Shown: piece by piece, positions 7,213 to 13,647 of the stretch
How positions within the stretch are numbered: position 1 is the stretch's first letter
How the letters are laid out: every line of letters starts with the position of its first letter
Origin: Lachnospiraceae bacterium
GTDB lineage: Bacteria; Bacillota; Clostridia; Lachnospirales; Lachnospiraceae
Direction of reading: 5' to 3'
DNA length: 13,815 bases
NCBI GenBank assembly: GCA_900763175.1
Contig: CAAFJI010000016.1
Span: 1 to 13,815, forward strand
The notes under the pieces: model-generated
What the model was told of the DNA's origin: nothing
Seen by the model: the letters and a program-made list of their open reading frames with translations, nothing else
Databases searched by the model: none
Translations under genes and position numbers: made by a program

Positions 7213-7247
7213 CGTTGTAGAAAAATACGATAAGGAGAACGAAGATT

Positions 7248-8978
7248 ATGCAGTCATCAGAACAGCTTCGGGAGCTGCTTCATTCCGTAAACCGGAAAAG
7301 CTACCCTGCCTATAAATCCCTGAAAGGGACTTATCAATTTAAAGGTTACATTCTTTCCATCGATCACGTACAGGGAGATCCCTTTGCATCCCCATCGCAT
7401 ATCAGTGTTAGGATTTCCCACAAACAGGCTGGTTTTCCGGAAGAATATTATAGAAATAAACTGGTGGCAGTGACACTTGCCGATTATCTCACCAGACAAT
7501 TTGAGAAACAGGTAAACCACTTTACCTTCCGTGCCAAAGGCTCTGGAAAAAGTGGCTTGATTTCCGTGACAAAATGTGGACAGGAGGTTCTGGAAAGAAC
7601 AGCCTGTCAGATTACAGGGCAGGAGATTACAGCACGATTTTTCGTAGGCTTTCCAGCTAATGGCCGGACTATCAATGCCACAGAGCTGGAGAAGATTTTC
7701 TTTGAATTCTTGCCGGTATGTGTGGAGAAGTCCTTTTTTTACCGGAATTTAAGTGGAAAAGAACTGGAAAAGGTGATTTTCCTGGCAGAGGATCAGGAAT
7801 TTATCAGGGAAGAATTGAAGAGACGCTCTCTTGTGGCCTTTGTAAATGACGGGGCAATCCTGCCAAGGGAAAGTGGTATTTCCTCACGGCCGATGCGAGA
7901 CTGTGTGGCATTTTCCTCTCCGGATAGTTTGCGTGTTTCCATGGAGCTGCCTCACAAGGGGAAAATTACAGGTATGGGGATTCCAGCAGGAATCACGTTG
8001 ATCGTAGGCGGTGGCTATCACGGAAAATCCACTCTGCTCAATGCCCTGGAGCTGGGTATTTATAACCATATTGCAGGAGATGGCAGAGAGTACGTGATCA
8101 CAGACATTACTGCCCAGAAGCTTCGTTCTGAGGATGGAAGATTTATAAAAGATGTGGATATTTCCCTGTTCATCAATGATCTGCCCAATAAAAAGGATAC
8201 TTACCGTTTTTCCACAGAGGATGCCAGCGGAAGCACTTCCCAGGCGGCTGGAATTGTGGAAGGAATGGAGGCTGGAAGCCGGGTATTTCTCCTGGATGAG
8301 GATACCTCTGCCACCAATTTCATGGTTCGTGACAGCTTTATGCAGCAGGTGATCAGCAGGGAAAAGGAGCCCATTACCCCATTTTTGGAAAGAGCAGAGG
8401 ATCTTTTTGAAAAAGCAGGGATTTCCACGATCCTGGTTGCAGGAAGCTCTGGTGCCTTTTTCCATATTGCAGATACCGTGATCCAGATGGACAATTATGT
8501 GCCGGTGGATATCACCAGGAAGGTGAAAGCACTGTGTGCCAGCTATCCTCTTAATGACCGCAAAGCACCGGAATATCATGCACCTGCCAGCCACCGCATC
8601 ATGACCAAAGTGGCACCGGCAGCTGGCGGTAAAAAAGATTACTATGGCCATTTCAAGGCCCAGGAGAAACCAGAGCGCCTGAAAACGAAGGTCCATGGAA
8701 AAGATGGCTTTTCCATTGGAAAGCAGGAGGTGGATCTGCGCTATGTGGAGCAGCTTCTTGATGGAGAACAGACCCAGACTCTTAGTGCACTGCTGAAATA
8801 TGCAGTGGAAAAGCTGACCGACGGGAAGCAGACCCTCCCAGAAATCGTGGAATTGCTTTACGGAAAGCTGAAAAAAGAGGGGCTGGCTTTTCTGGCAGAA
8901 GGTTATATTTCCTGTGGATATGCAATGCCAAGAAAGCAAGAAGTGTATGCCTGCTTTAACCGATACAGAAGGCCTTGA
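7248..8978 (+). CDS. ABC-class ATPase, COG3044 / PF09818 family
   Basis: A 576-residue soluble P-loop ATPase of the 'predicted ATPase of the ABC class' family. It has no membrane segment and is not a transporter component. Walker A is GGGYHGKST at 254-262 (Lys260). The signature-like segment is ASGSTSQA at 326-333. Walker B is VFLLDEDTSATNF with Asp350-Glu351. The 250-residue N-terminal domain (SLKGTYQFKGYILSIDHVQGDPFASPS) and a C-terminal domain from about 440 are typical of the family. The trypanosome homologue MRB1590 binds RNA in the mitochondrial editing machinery, so a nucleic-acid role is plausible; the bacterial function is not established. AAGGAG lies about 10 nt ahead of ATG 7248. 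The leader has a terminator-like hairpin, suggesting control by attenuation. Confidence 0.92.
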   Translation: MQSSEQLRELLHSVNRKSYPAYKSLKGTYQFKGYILSIDHVQGDPFASPSHISVRISHKQAGFPEEYYRNKLVAVTLADYLTRQFEKQVNHFTFRAKGSGKSGLISVTKCGQEVLERTACQITGQEITARFFVGFPANGRTINATELEKIFFEFLPVCVEKSFFYRNLSGKELEKVIFLAEDQEFIREELKRRSLVAFVNDGAILPRESGISSRPMRDCVAFSSPDSLRVSMELPHKGKITGMGIPAGITLIVGGGYHGKSTLLNALELGIYNHIAGDGREYVITDITAQKLRSEDGRFIKDVDISLFINDLPNKKDTYRFSTEDASGSTSQAAGIVEGMEAGSRVFLLDEDTSATNFMVRDSFMQQVISREKEPITPFLERAEDLFEKAGISTILVAGSSGAFFHIADTVIQMDNYVPVDITRKVKALCASYPLNDRKAPEYHAPASHRIMTKVAPAAGGKKDYYGHFKAQEKPERLKTKVHGKDGFSIGKQEVDLRYVEQLLDGEQTQTLSALLKYAVEKLTDGKQTLPEIVELLYGKLKKEGLAFLAEGYISCGYAMPRKQEVYACFNRYRRP

Positions 8979-8988
8979 TTTTTACGGA

Positions 8989-9016
8989 TATATTTGCAGT
9001 TAATCTATATTTGCAG
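8989..9016. repeat. Direct repeat TATATTTGCAG, two copies
   Basis: Two identical 11-bp copies at 8989-8999 and 9006-9016, 17 bp apart. They are upstream of the aminopeptidase gene, and the second overlaps a possible -35 box (TTGCAG). This may be a regulatory site or chance in AT-rich DNA. Confidence 0.35.
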
Positions 9017-9044
9017 GTAGCAATTCCGAACATTATACGTTATA
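9011..9044 (+). promoter_or_regulatory. Candidate promoter of the M18 aminopeptidase gene
   Basis: TTGCAG, 17 bases, then TATACG; a stronger TATAAT lies 6 bases further on with a poor -35. Transcription would begin about 45-50 bases before ATG 9099. Confidence 0.4.
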
Positions 9045-9098
9045 ATGAACGATGGATGAGACTTTATCAGAAAAAATGAGAAAGGTGGAAATAGATTT

Positions 9099-10490
9099 AT
9101 GGAGCGTCCAAATGCATGGCTTACCTATACGGAAGCTGATTTAAAGGAACTGGAAGAAGTGTCCGGAAAATACCGTCACTTTTTAAATGAAGGAAAGACA
9201 GAGCGTGAGTGCATCACTCAGATCATAAAAGAGGCTGAGGAAGCTGGCTATGTTTCTCTGGAGGAGAAGGTGAAAAAGGGCGAGACTCTGAAAGCAGGAG
9301 ATAAGGTTTATACAGTGGGAATGAAGAAGATTATTGCACTGTATCACATTGGTGAGGATGATCTGGCTGAGGGCATGAATATCCTTTGTGCCCACATCGA
9401 CTCCCCAAGACTGGATATCAAGCAGAATCCGTTATATGAGGACACGGATCTGGCTTATCTTGACACTCATTATTATGGTGGTGTGAAGAAATACCAGTGG
9501 GTTGCCCTTCCTATGGCAATGCATGGCGTGATCGCAAAGAAGGATGGAACTGTTGTTGATGTGAAAATCGGCGAGGATGAGGACGATCCGGTACTTTATA
9601 TCACAGATCTTCTGATTCATCTTGCAGGACAGCAGATGGCGAAGAAAGCGTCTGAGGCAGTGGAAGGTGAGAAGCTTGACATTCTTATTGGAAGCCAGCC
9701 GTTGAAAGATCTTCCGGATGATAAGCAGAAGGAAGCGGTGAAAGAAAACGTTCTTCGTATCCTGAATGAAAAATACGGCGTGGAAGAGGAAGATTTCCTT
9801 TCTGCAGAGCTTGAGATCGTTCCTGCTGGAAAGGCTCGTGACTGCGGCCTTGACCGCAGCATGATTGCTGGTTATGGACAGGATGACCGTGTGTGTGCGT
9901 ATACGTCCCTTCTGGCTCTTTTGGAGATGGATGCACCGAAGCGTACAAGCTGCTGTCTCCTTGTAGATAAGGAGGAAATTGGAAGTGTTGGTGCTACTGG
10001 TATGCAGTCCCGCTTCTTTGAGAATAGCGTGGCAGATGTTCTGGATGCACTGGGACAGTATTCTGACCTCAGACTGAGAAAGGCTCTGAAGAATTCCAGT
10101 ATGCTTTCCTCTGATGTAAGTGCTGGTTATGACCCTGCATTTGCGGAGGCTTTTGAGAAGAAAAATTCTGCATATCTTGGAAGAGGTATTGTCCTGAATA
10201 AGTTTACAGGTGCCCGTGGAAAATCTGGTTCCAACGATGCCAATGCAGAGTATGTGGCAAGAGTCCGCAGAATCTTTGATGATCACAAGGTTGCATTCCA
10301 GACTGCAGAGCTTGGTAAGGTTGACGTTGGAGGCGGCGGAACAATTGCCTACATCGCAGCTCTTTATGAGATGGAAGTAATCGACAGCGGTGTTTCCGTT
10401 CTTAGTATGCATGCGCCTTGGGAAGTTACCAGCAAGGCGGATGTGTATGAGGCGAAGAAGGCTTACAAGGCATTTCTTCTGGATGCGTAA
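9099..10490 (+). CDS. M18 family zinc aminopeptidase
   Basis: A cytoplasmic dinuclear zinc aminopeptidase that removes N-terminal, often acidic, residues from peptides. It has 463 residues, the usual length for the bacterial M18 branch. Visible metal and catalytic positions are His99 in CAHIDSPRLD, Asp262 in GQDDRV (bridging ligand), Glu292-Glu293 in DKEEIGSVG (general base and ligand), a later Asp in SSDVSAGYDP, and the terminal ligand His438 in SMHAPWEVTSK. The insertion between about 150 and 250 corresponds to the family's oligomerisation domain. AAGGTGG precedes ATG 9099. A hairpin right after the stop separates it from a membrane protein gene on the same strand. No signal peptide, so it probably acts in peptide turnover. 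Confidence 0.94.
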   Translation: MERPNAWLTYTEADLKELEEVSGKYRHFLNEGKTERECITQIIKEAEEAGYVSLEEKVKKGETLKAGDKVYTVGMKKIIALYHIGEDDLAEGMNILCAHIDSPRLDIKQNPLYEDTDLAYLDTHYYGGVKKYQWVALPMAMHGVIAKKDGTVVDVKIGEDEDDPVLYITDLLIHLAGQQMAKKASEAVEGEKLDILIGSQPLKDLPDDKQKEAVKENVLRILNEKYGVEEEDFLSAELEIVPAGKARDCGLDRSMIAGYGQDDRVCAYTSLLALLEMDAPKRTSCCLLVDKEEIGSVGATGMQSRFFENSVADVLDALGQYSDLRLRKALKNSSMLSSDVSAGYDPAFAEAFEKKNSAYLGRGIVLNKFTGARGKSGSNDANAEYVARVRRIFDDHKVAFQTAELGKVDVGGGGTIAYIAALYEMEVIDSGVSVLSMHAPWEVTSKADVYEAKKAYKAFLLDA

Positions 10491-10507
10491 TACAATATAG
10501 AAAATTG

Positions 10508-10536
10508 GCGGGCAGACTTTTGTCTGTCCGTATTTT
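10508..10536 (+). terminator. Terminator-like hairpin between aminopeptidase and membrane protein genes
   Basis: CGGGCAGAC (10509-10517), loop TTTT, then GTCTGTCCG (10522-10530) with one G-T pair, followed by TATTTT. It begins 18 bases after the stop at 10490 and ends just before the AAGGAG site of the next gene. It ends most transcription from the aminopeptidase gene or attenuates read-through into the next gene. Confidence 0.75.
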
Positions 10537-10555
10537 CATAAAGGAGTACAAAAAT

Positions 10556-11002
10556 ATGTTAAAAAAACAGGCACCGGGAGAAACCATCCTGAAGGTTGGC
10601 GGAATGCTTTTGCTTTTTCTTGGCGTTTTGCTGGCATTTGGAAGCGGAAACAGCCTTTCCCTGGTTATGAAGGGCAGCAGCGACAGCACAGTTTTGGAAT
10701 ACCTGAGTCAGAACAATATGACTTACAGCCAGTTTGTTGCAAGCAATGTGATGGTTTTGGTGGCAGGTGTGATCTATCTGGCAGCTGGCGTGGTTGGAGT
10801 GAAACAAGCTGGTAATGTAGAGAATGCCGGACTTTGCGTGGGTATGGGAGGCTTTCTTATTGCAGAGGTTGTGGCAGAGGTGATTGTTACTTTGAATTTC
10901 GGAGATTTCGATCCGGCATCTGTGATCCGAATGCTGATGTTCCCTGCTATTTATATGATAGGTGCAGTGCTGAACTGGCAGGCGAAGAAAGCTAAAAAAT
11001 AG
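10556..11002 (+). CDS. Small integral membrane protein, four predicted helices
   Basis: A 148-residue membrane protein of unknown function. Hydrophobic segments lie at about 11-29, 64-82, 92-113 and 122-140, with a short polar loop at 30-60 (GSGNSLSLVMKGSSDSTVLEY) and a basic tail AKKAKK that is probably cytoplasmic. ATG 10556 is chosen because AAGGAG sits about 9 nt ahead; an in-frame TTG at 10505 would run through the terminator hairpin and is unlikely. No promoter is evident in the short gap, so it may depend on read-through from the aminopeptidase gene. I do not recognise a family; small tetraspan proteins of this kind are common in Lachnospiraceae. Confidence 0.75.
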   Translation: MLKKQAPGETILKVGGMLLLFLGVLLAFGSGNSLSLVMKGSSDSTVLEYLSQNNMTYSQFVASNVMVLVAGVIYLAAGVVGVKQAGNVENAGLCVGMGGFLIAEVVAEVIVTLNFGDFDPASVIRMLMFPAIYMIGAVLNWQAKKAKK

Positions 11003-11059
11003 TATCAATCGTGCGAAAAATATCTACAAAAAAATATTTAAAAAAATTAAAAAAAGGTG

Positions 11060-11088
11060 TTGACAAATGACTGGGTATCGTGTAGAAT
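11060..11088 (+). promoter_or_regulatory. Consensus sigma-A promoter of the tRNA gene
   Basis: A perfect TTGACA (11060-11065), 17 bases, then TAGAAT (11083-11088). The tRNA begins about 35 bases after the expected transcription start. Confidence 0.88.
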
Positions 11089-11129
11089 ATCCATTGTTGT
11101 AAGGAACAAATACTTCACAGGAAATAAAT

Positions 11130-11203
11130 GTGTGTTTAGCTCAGCTGGATAGAGCGTTTGGCTACGGACCAAAAGGCCGGGGGTTCGAATCCTCTAACAC
11201 ACG
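11130..11203 (+). tRNA. tRNA-Arg (anticodon ACG)
   Basis: A complete cloverleaf can be drawn. The acceptor arms GTGTGTT and AACACAC pair perfectly with discriminator G. The D stem is GCTC/GAGC, the anticodon stem TTTGG/CCAAA encloses loop CTACGGA with anticodon ACG at 11164-11166, and the T arm carries GTTCGAAT. Two T-stem pairs are G-T. CCA is not encoded and must be added. ACG, after A34-to-inosine editing, reads CGU, CGC and CGA. The gene has its own consensus promoter and terminator. tRNA genes are common integration sites, and the DNA beyond it looks accessory. Confidence 0.96.
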
Positions 11204-11211
11204 TGACTAAG

Positions 11212-11253
11212 AAGTCGGAAACCTAGAGAAATCGAGGGTTTCCGGCTTTTTTT
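11212..11253 (+). terminator. Strong rho-independent terminator of the tRNA gene
   Basis: AAGTCGGAAACC (11212-11223) pairs with GGTTTCCGGCTT (11237-11248), with one G-T pair. A short inner stem closes on a GAAA tetraloop, and a run of seven T follows. Confidence 0.92.
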
Positions 11254-11344
11254 GTGTCTTTTTGAAAGCCCAAATTTCCCACAAACTGTGACGCACATCT
11301 TGCAGAAAGCATTTTCCAGACACGCTATAGTATAGTATCCGTCT

Positions 11345-11460
11345 AGTAATGCCCACCAAACTCCTTCACGCAGTACAGCCGTGGAGAGATTTAAAATGCT
11401 GTTGACCGTTGTATTTCCGGTGGAGAAATAGAAGCTGGCGAAATATTAGCAGATTAAGAA
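11345..11460 (+). pseudogene. Possible frame-broken gene remnant in the gap after the tRNA
   Basis: The frame ending TAVERFK at about 11394 joins well to the neighbouring frame that continues NAVDRCISGGEIEAGEILAD to a stop at 11458-11460, if one A were added to the AAAA run near 11393-11396. Neither part has a convincing start or ribosome binding site. I do not recognise the family. The rest of 11254-11461 shows no gene, repeat or clear signal. Confidence 0.25.
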
Positions 11461-11461
11461 C

Positions 11462-11505
11462 AAAAATAGAGCAGGTTCTGATTTGATGGGATTTGCTCTA
11501 GTTTG
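11462..11505. terminator. Terminator of the minus-strand operon
   Basis: TAGAGCA (11467-11473) and TGCTCTA (11494-11500) form a 7-bp stem, with ATTTTTG following on the minus strand and a T-rich stretch on the plus strand. The stop codon of the minus-strand gene (11498-11500) lies in the stem. Confidence 0.65.
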
Positions 11506-12406
11506 TTTTTGAGGGAAAGGAGTGCTGTTTAATGTGAACAGAGACTTGTGGCTGATCTTTTGAGGCAAGGATTTTCTGAATTTCATCAGCTGCCTTATGC
11601 AATCCTTTATAAGTCAGGCAGCAAACTGCTGTTCCGCTGAGGGTTCCGGCTGTTTTGGCAAAGGGGGCGGCTGGGGTGTTAGCGATGCCAATAGTGACAG
11701 TTGCGTTTGTAACTTCGCCTGCGGCAGCAGATGCATAGGAAATCATAGATTCTTTTGTAGTATCAGCTGCGACCTGAGCGACTTTTTTCTTTCCTTTATA
11801 TACATCTATAGATCCTTTTGCGGCTTCAATTCCTCCACCTAAAATAGCTCCCGTCATTCCTGCTTTATGTGCGGATTTTCCAATTTGTTTCAAATTTGGC
11901 TTAAGACTGCCACCAAGTGCCTGGGATGCAAGTAATTCATTTTCACCAGAGGAAATACCGTTTGAAGTCATTTTTTGAGTGATTTTTTTTCCATTGTTGT
12001 TGGCTTTTGAGACGGCTTTATTATATGCGGATACAGTTTCCTTGGTGCCTACCAGGTTGGTACCTTTATATTGATGATTTACTACTCGTTTTACTGTGTC
12101 GGCAATTCCTTTGGGTGTATCTTTTAGCTGGTATCTGGCTACTACTTTTCCAGACTGTTTCTGGATAATATCATCTCTCAGTGCAGTAGAAGATTTTGTC
12201 AGGTATGCACGCTTACCGGAAAAAAAATTGGCTGGCTTAGCGTTAAGCTTGTCAACGGTTCTGATTTCGTTTATATGGCCTTTTAGATTGGGACATTGCC
12301 CACATCGTGAAAGAGCTCTTTTCATTACACTTTCCTGATATAGGCCATTTGAAATAGTTACAGCGCCTGGGAAAAAAGCTTTCTTTTCTGTCCTTTTTTT
12401 TAACAT
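11498..12406 (-). CDS. Hypothetical protein: possible PD-(D/E)XK-like N-terminus plus glycine-rich hydrophobic C-terminus
   Basis: A 302-residue protein with no certain family. ATG 12406 is preferred because AGGAGA lies 9 nt ahead, inside the end of the upstream DUF1232 gene; only one base separates the two genes, so they are probably translationally coupled. The N-terminus has a CxxC (Cys35, Cys38), then GHINEIRTVDKLN (Glu47), RDDIIQKQSGKVVARYQLK with Asp78/Asp79 and Gln93-x-Lys95, which resembles the E...D...(E/Q)xK core of PD-(D/E)XK (Mrr-like) nucleases. Residues 182-266 are Gly/Ala-rich, with a GMTGAILGGGIEAAKGS zipper and a second apolar stretch, resembling membrane-inserting or glycine-zipper segments. 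The nuclease reading is inference; a polymorphic effector or structural role is also possible. Codon use is AT-rich compared with the left side. Confidence 0.7.
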   Translation of the reverse strand: MLKKRTEKKAFFPGAVTISNGLYQESVMKRALSRCGQCPNLKGHINEIRTVDKLNAKPANFFSGKRAYLTKSSTALRDDIIQKQSGKVVARYQLKDTPKGIADTVKRVVNHQYKGTNLVGTKETVSAYNKAVSKANNNGKKITQKMTSNGISSGENELLASQALGGSLKPNLKQIGKSAHKAGMTGAILGGGIEAAKGSIDVYKGKKKVAQVAADTTKESMISYASAAAGEVTNATVTIGIANTPAAPFAKTAGTLSGTAVCCLTYKGLHKAADEIQKILASKDQPQVSVHIKQHSFPSKTN

Positions 12407-12407
12407 T

Positions 12408-12845
12408 TTAATAGTTCTCCTGATCATATTTAAAATAGCGATAGTCATTTAAATCTTTTTCAAGTGTGTCCAGAATATATTTCCATATATTAGCGTCATC
12501 AAAATAACCCACCAAAGGAATGAAATCTGGAATAATGTCTACTGGTGAGACAAGATAGATAATTCCACCTATGAGCATAGCGACTGTTGACAGGGGAGCC
12601 TGATAATTTCCTTCTGCCACATCTTTAACCAGACTACAGGAATCTACAACTGTATTAAGTAAATGACCGATAAATGGAACATTATTTAATCGTATGCATA
12701 ACTTATGTGCTTTATCAAGAAGTTTTGTTCTTTTTTTCTCATCCTGCAAAATAATATCGGTGTCGCCTGCATATTTGTTAAGTTCGTTGCGTGCATCTTC
12801 TTCCTTCAATTCTTCATAATCGTAATCGTTCATATTTACTACCAT
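12408..12845 (-). CDS. DUF1232 (YkvA-type) protein
   Basis: A 145-residue protein with the DUF1232 core at about 81-118: apolar STVAMLIGGIIYLVS followed by the family signature SPVDIIPDFIPLVGYFDDA. The core is hydrophobic and probably membrane-associated as a hairpin; the biochemical role of the family is unknown. The N-terminus is acidic and helical. ATG 12845 has GGAGGA 7 nt ahead. It is the first gene of a two-gene operon with the possible nuclease-like protein, whose ribosome binding site is inside its last codons. A TATAAT box about 70 bases upstream has a 17-bp inverted-repeat operator where a -35 box would lie, so it is probably under specific control. Confidence 0.85.
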   Translation of the reverse strand: MVVNMNDYDYEELKEEDARNELNKYAGDTDIILQDEKKRTKLLDKAHKLCIRLNNVPFIGHLLNTVVDSCSLVKDVAEGNYQAPLSTVAMLIGGIIYLVSPVDIIPDFIPLVGYFDDANIWKYILDTLEKDLNDYRYFKYDQENY

Positions 12846-12889
12846 GATAAAATCCTCCGTTTTATATTATTTTTTGGAACCTTATGTGT

Positions 12890-12906
12890 TGTTACTTCGT
12901 TAATCA
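12890..12906 (-). promoter_or_regulatory. Degenerate third copy of the operator
   Basis: On the minus strand, TGATTAACGAAGTAACA matches the operator in 11 of 17 positions, with the right half AAGTAACA complete. It lies just downstream of the DUF1232 operon -10 box, about 51 bp centre to centre from the main operator. A second, weaker binding site is possible. Confidence 0.35.
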
Positions 12907-12913
12907 TGGCTGT

Positions 12914-12957
12914 ATTATATTTCCAGATAAAAGAAAAAGCTGTTACCGGCAGTAACA
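12914..12957 (-). promoter_or_regulatory. Promoter and 17-bp operator of the DUF1232 operon
   Basis: Minus-strand TGTTACTGCCGGTAACA (plus 12941-12957), 21 bases, then TATAAT (plus 12914-12919). The expected -35 position is CAGCTT, far from consensus, and the operator centre falls near -42, typical of activators that touch RNA polymerase. The inverted repeat extends to a 13-bp hairpin (12934-12964) followed by T's on the minus strand, so it can also end transcripts of the HTH gene. Confidence 0.6.
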
Positions 12958-12964
12958 ACTTTTT
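12934..12964 (-). terminator. Hairpin that may terminate the HTH gene transcript
   Basis: On the minus strand AAAAAGTTGTTAC pairs with GTAACAGCTTTTT (one G-T pair), followed by CTTTT. It lies 32 bases after the HTH gene stop. It overlaps the operator, so one sequence may do both jobs. Confidence 0.55.
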
Positions 12965-12995
12965 CAAATATGATAAATTTTTAATTGCATTACGA

Positions 12996-13505
12996 TTATA
13001 GCAGATTTTCAAAGCAGGCTAACTGCTTGTTTCTTAGCGTTTCGTCAATTTCATCTATCTTTTGATGACACCGGATACCAGAGATGATGACATAGTCTCT
13101 GGCGTTGTGAAGGTGAAGATTGTCAATGCCTCTTAAAGATTTGAGAATATCATTGATTTTGCCAGCCCCATTTTTTTCATTTCCATACAGTGTGATCAGA
13201 ATGCACAGAAGTCTGTCACGACTTATATTTTTCTTCATGGAAATCCACTGTGTGATCAAGGAGCGGTCGACACTGCATTCAACTGCAAATTCACTTACAG
13301 ATTTATAATTGTTGCTGATATCAAGACTGATCTGCTCCCGAATGTTTTTTTCATCCCAGAAAGGAATTTCATTTTCAGCTGGTAAAGCGTTTTCGTCAGC
13401 AGATAATTTTTCAAGGGTTAGTTCAGTAGATAATCCTTCTTGCCTGCGTTGTGGATTCAGTACAATATCTGTTTTTAAATCAGTATTTTTTCCCTTAAAA
13501 AACAT
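12996..13505 (-). CDS. Helix-turn-helix protein, likely local regulator
   Basis: A 169-residue soluble protein. A XRE/Cro-type helix-turn-helix lies at about 55-107: SVSEFAVECSVDRSLITQWI followed by NISRDRLLCILITLYG. After it come HNARDYVIISGI and IDEIDETL, a pattern seen in small Lachnospiraceae HTH proteins whose tails carry an 'RDxxIxxGI...EIN..L' motif; this resemblance is from memory. Residues 1-50 are polar and probably disordered. ATG 13505 is chosen for GGGGGA 7 nt ahead; an ATG at 13529 would add eight residues with a poor binding site. The gene lies between two copies of one operator, so it is the obvious candidate to bind them. Whether it activates or represses is unknown. Confidence 0.75.
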   Translation of the reverse strand: MFFKGKNTDLKTDIVLNPQRRQEGLSTELTLEKLSADENALPAENEIPFWDEKNIREQISLDISNNYKSVSEFAVECSVDRSLITQWISMKKNISRDRLLCILITLYGNEKNGAGKINDILKSLRGIDNLHLHNARDYVIISGIRCHQKIDEIDETLRNKQLACFENLL

Positions 13506-13538
13506 ATTAAAATCCCCCTGTCCTTTCATGATGACTTC

Positions 13539-13566
13539 ATTGTATCATTTTATGTCATATATTGCA
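13539..13566 (-). promoter_or_regulatory. Candidate promoter of the HTH gene
   Basis: Minus-strand TACAAT (plus 13539-13544) lies 30 bases from the operator at 13575-13591, with a weak -35 (TGCAAT, 16 bases). The same operator could therefore also control the HTH gene itself. Confidence 0.35.
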
Positions 13567-13574
13567 TTGAAAAT

Positions 13575-13628
13575 TGTTACTGAAAGTAACAGCTTTTTTC
13601 TCTTTTTAGATTAATCTGAAAGTATAAT
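13575..13628 (+). promoter_or_regulatory. Operator and promoter of the divergent gene at the right edge
   Basis: TGTTACTGAAAGTAACA (13575-13591), then GCTTTTTT, then TATAAT at 13623-13628, 31 bases from the operator. There is no good -35 box. The operator matches that of the DUF1232 operon at 14 of 17 positions in the same orientation relative to transcription, and it lies one helical turn farther from the -10. Confidence 0.6.
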
Positions 13629-13647
13629 TCGGAAAGGTGGAAATAAC

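Noticed and set aside
7884..8939. Long minus-strand ORF (351 codons) opposite the ATPase gene
   Set aside because: It lies wholly inside a well-supported plus-strand gene with Walker motifs; its translation is rich in Cys and His with no domain pattern, typical of antisense reading.
9432..10412. Long minus-strand ORF (326 codons) opposite the M18 aminopeptidase gene
   Set aside because: Fully antisense to a complete, motif-rich enzyme gene; no ribosome binding site or family features.
11180..11460. Attachment-site repeat of the tRNA 3' end
   Set aside because: I looked for a second copy of the T-arm/acceptor sequence downstream within the window and saw none.
13575..13591. Reading the right-hand inverted repeat simply as a terminator
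   Set aside because: It lies between divergent gene starts, so no plus-strand transcript is expected to end there; its close match to the repeat before the DUF1232 operon fits an operator better.
13309..13614. Plus-strand ORF of 101 codons across the HTH gene start and operator
   Set aside because: It overlaps the HTH coding region antisense and runs through the promoter and operator region; no ribosome binding site.
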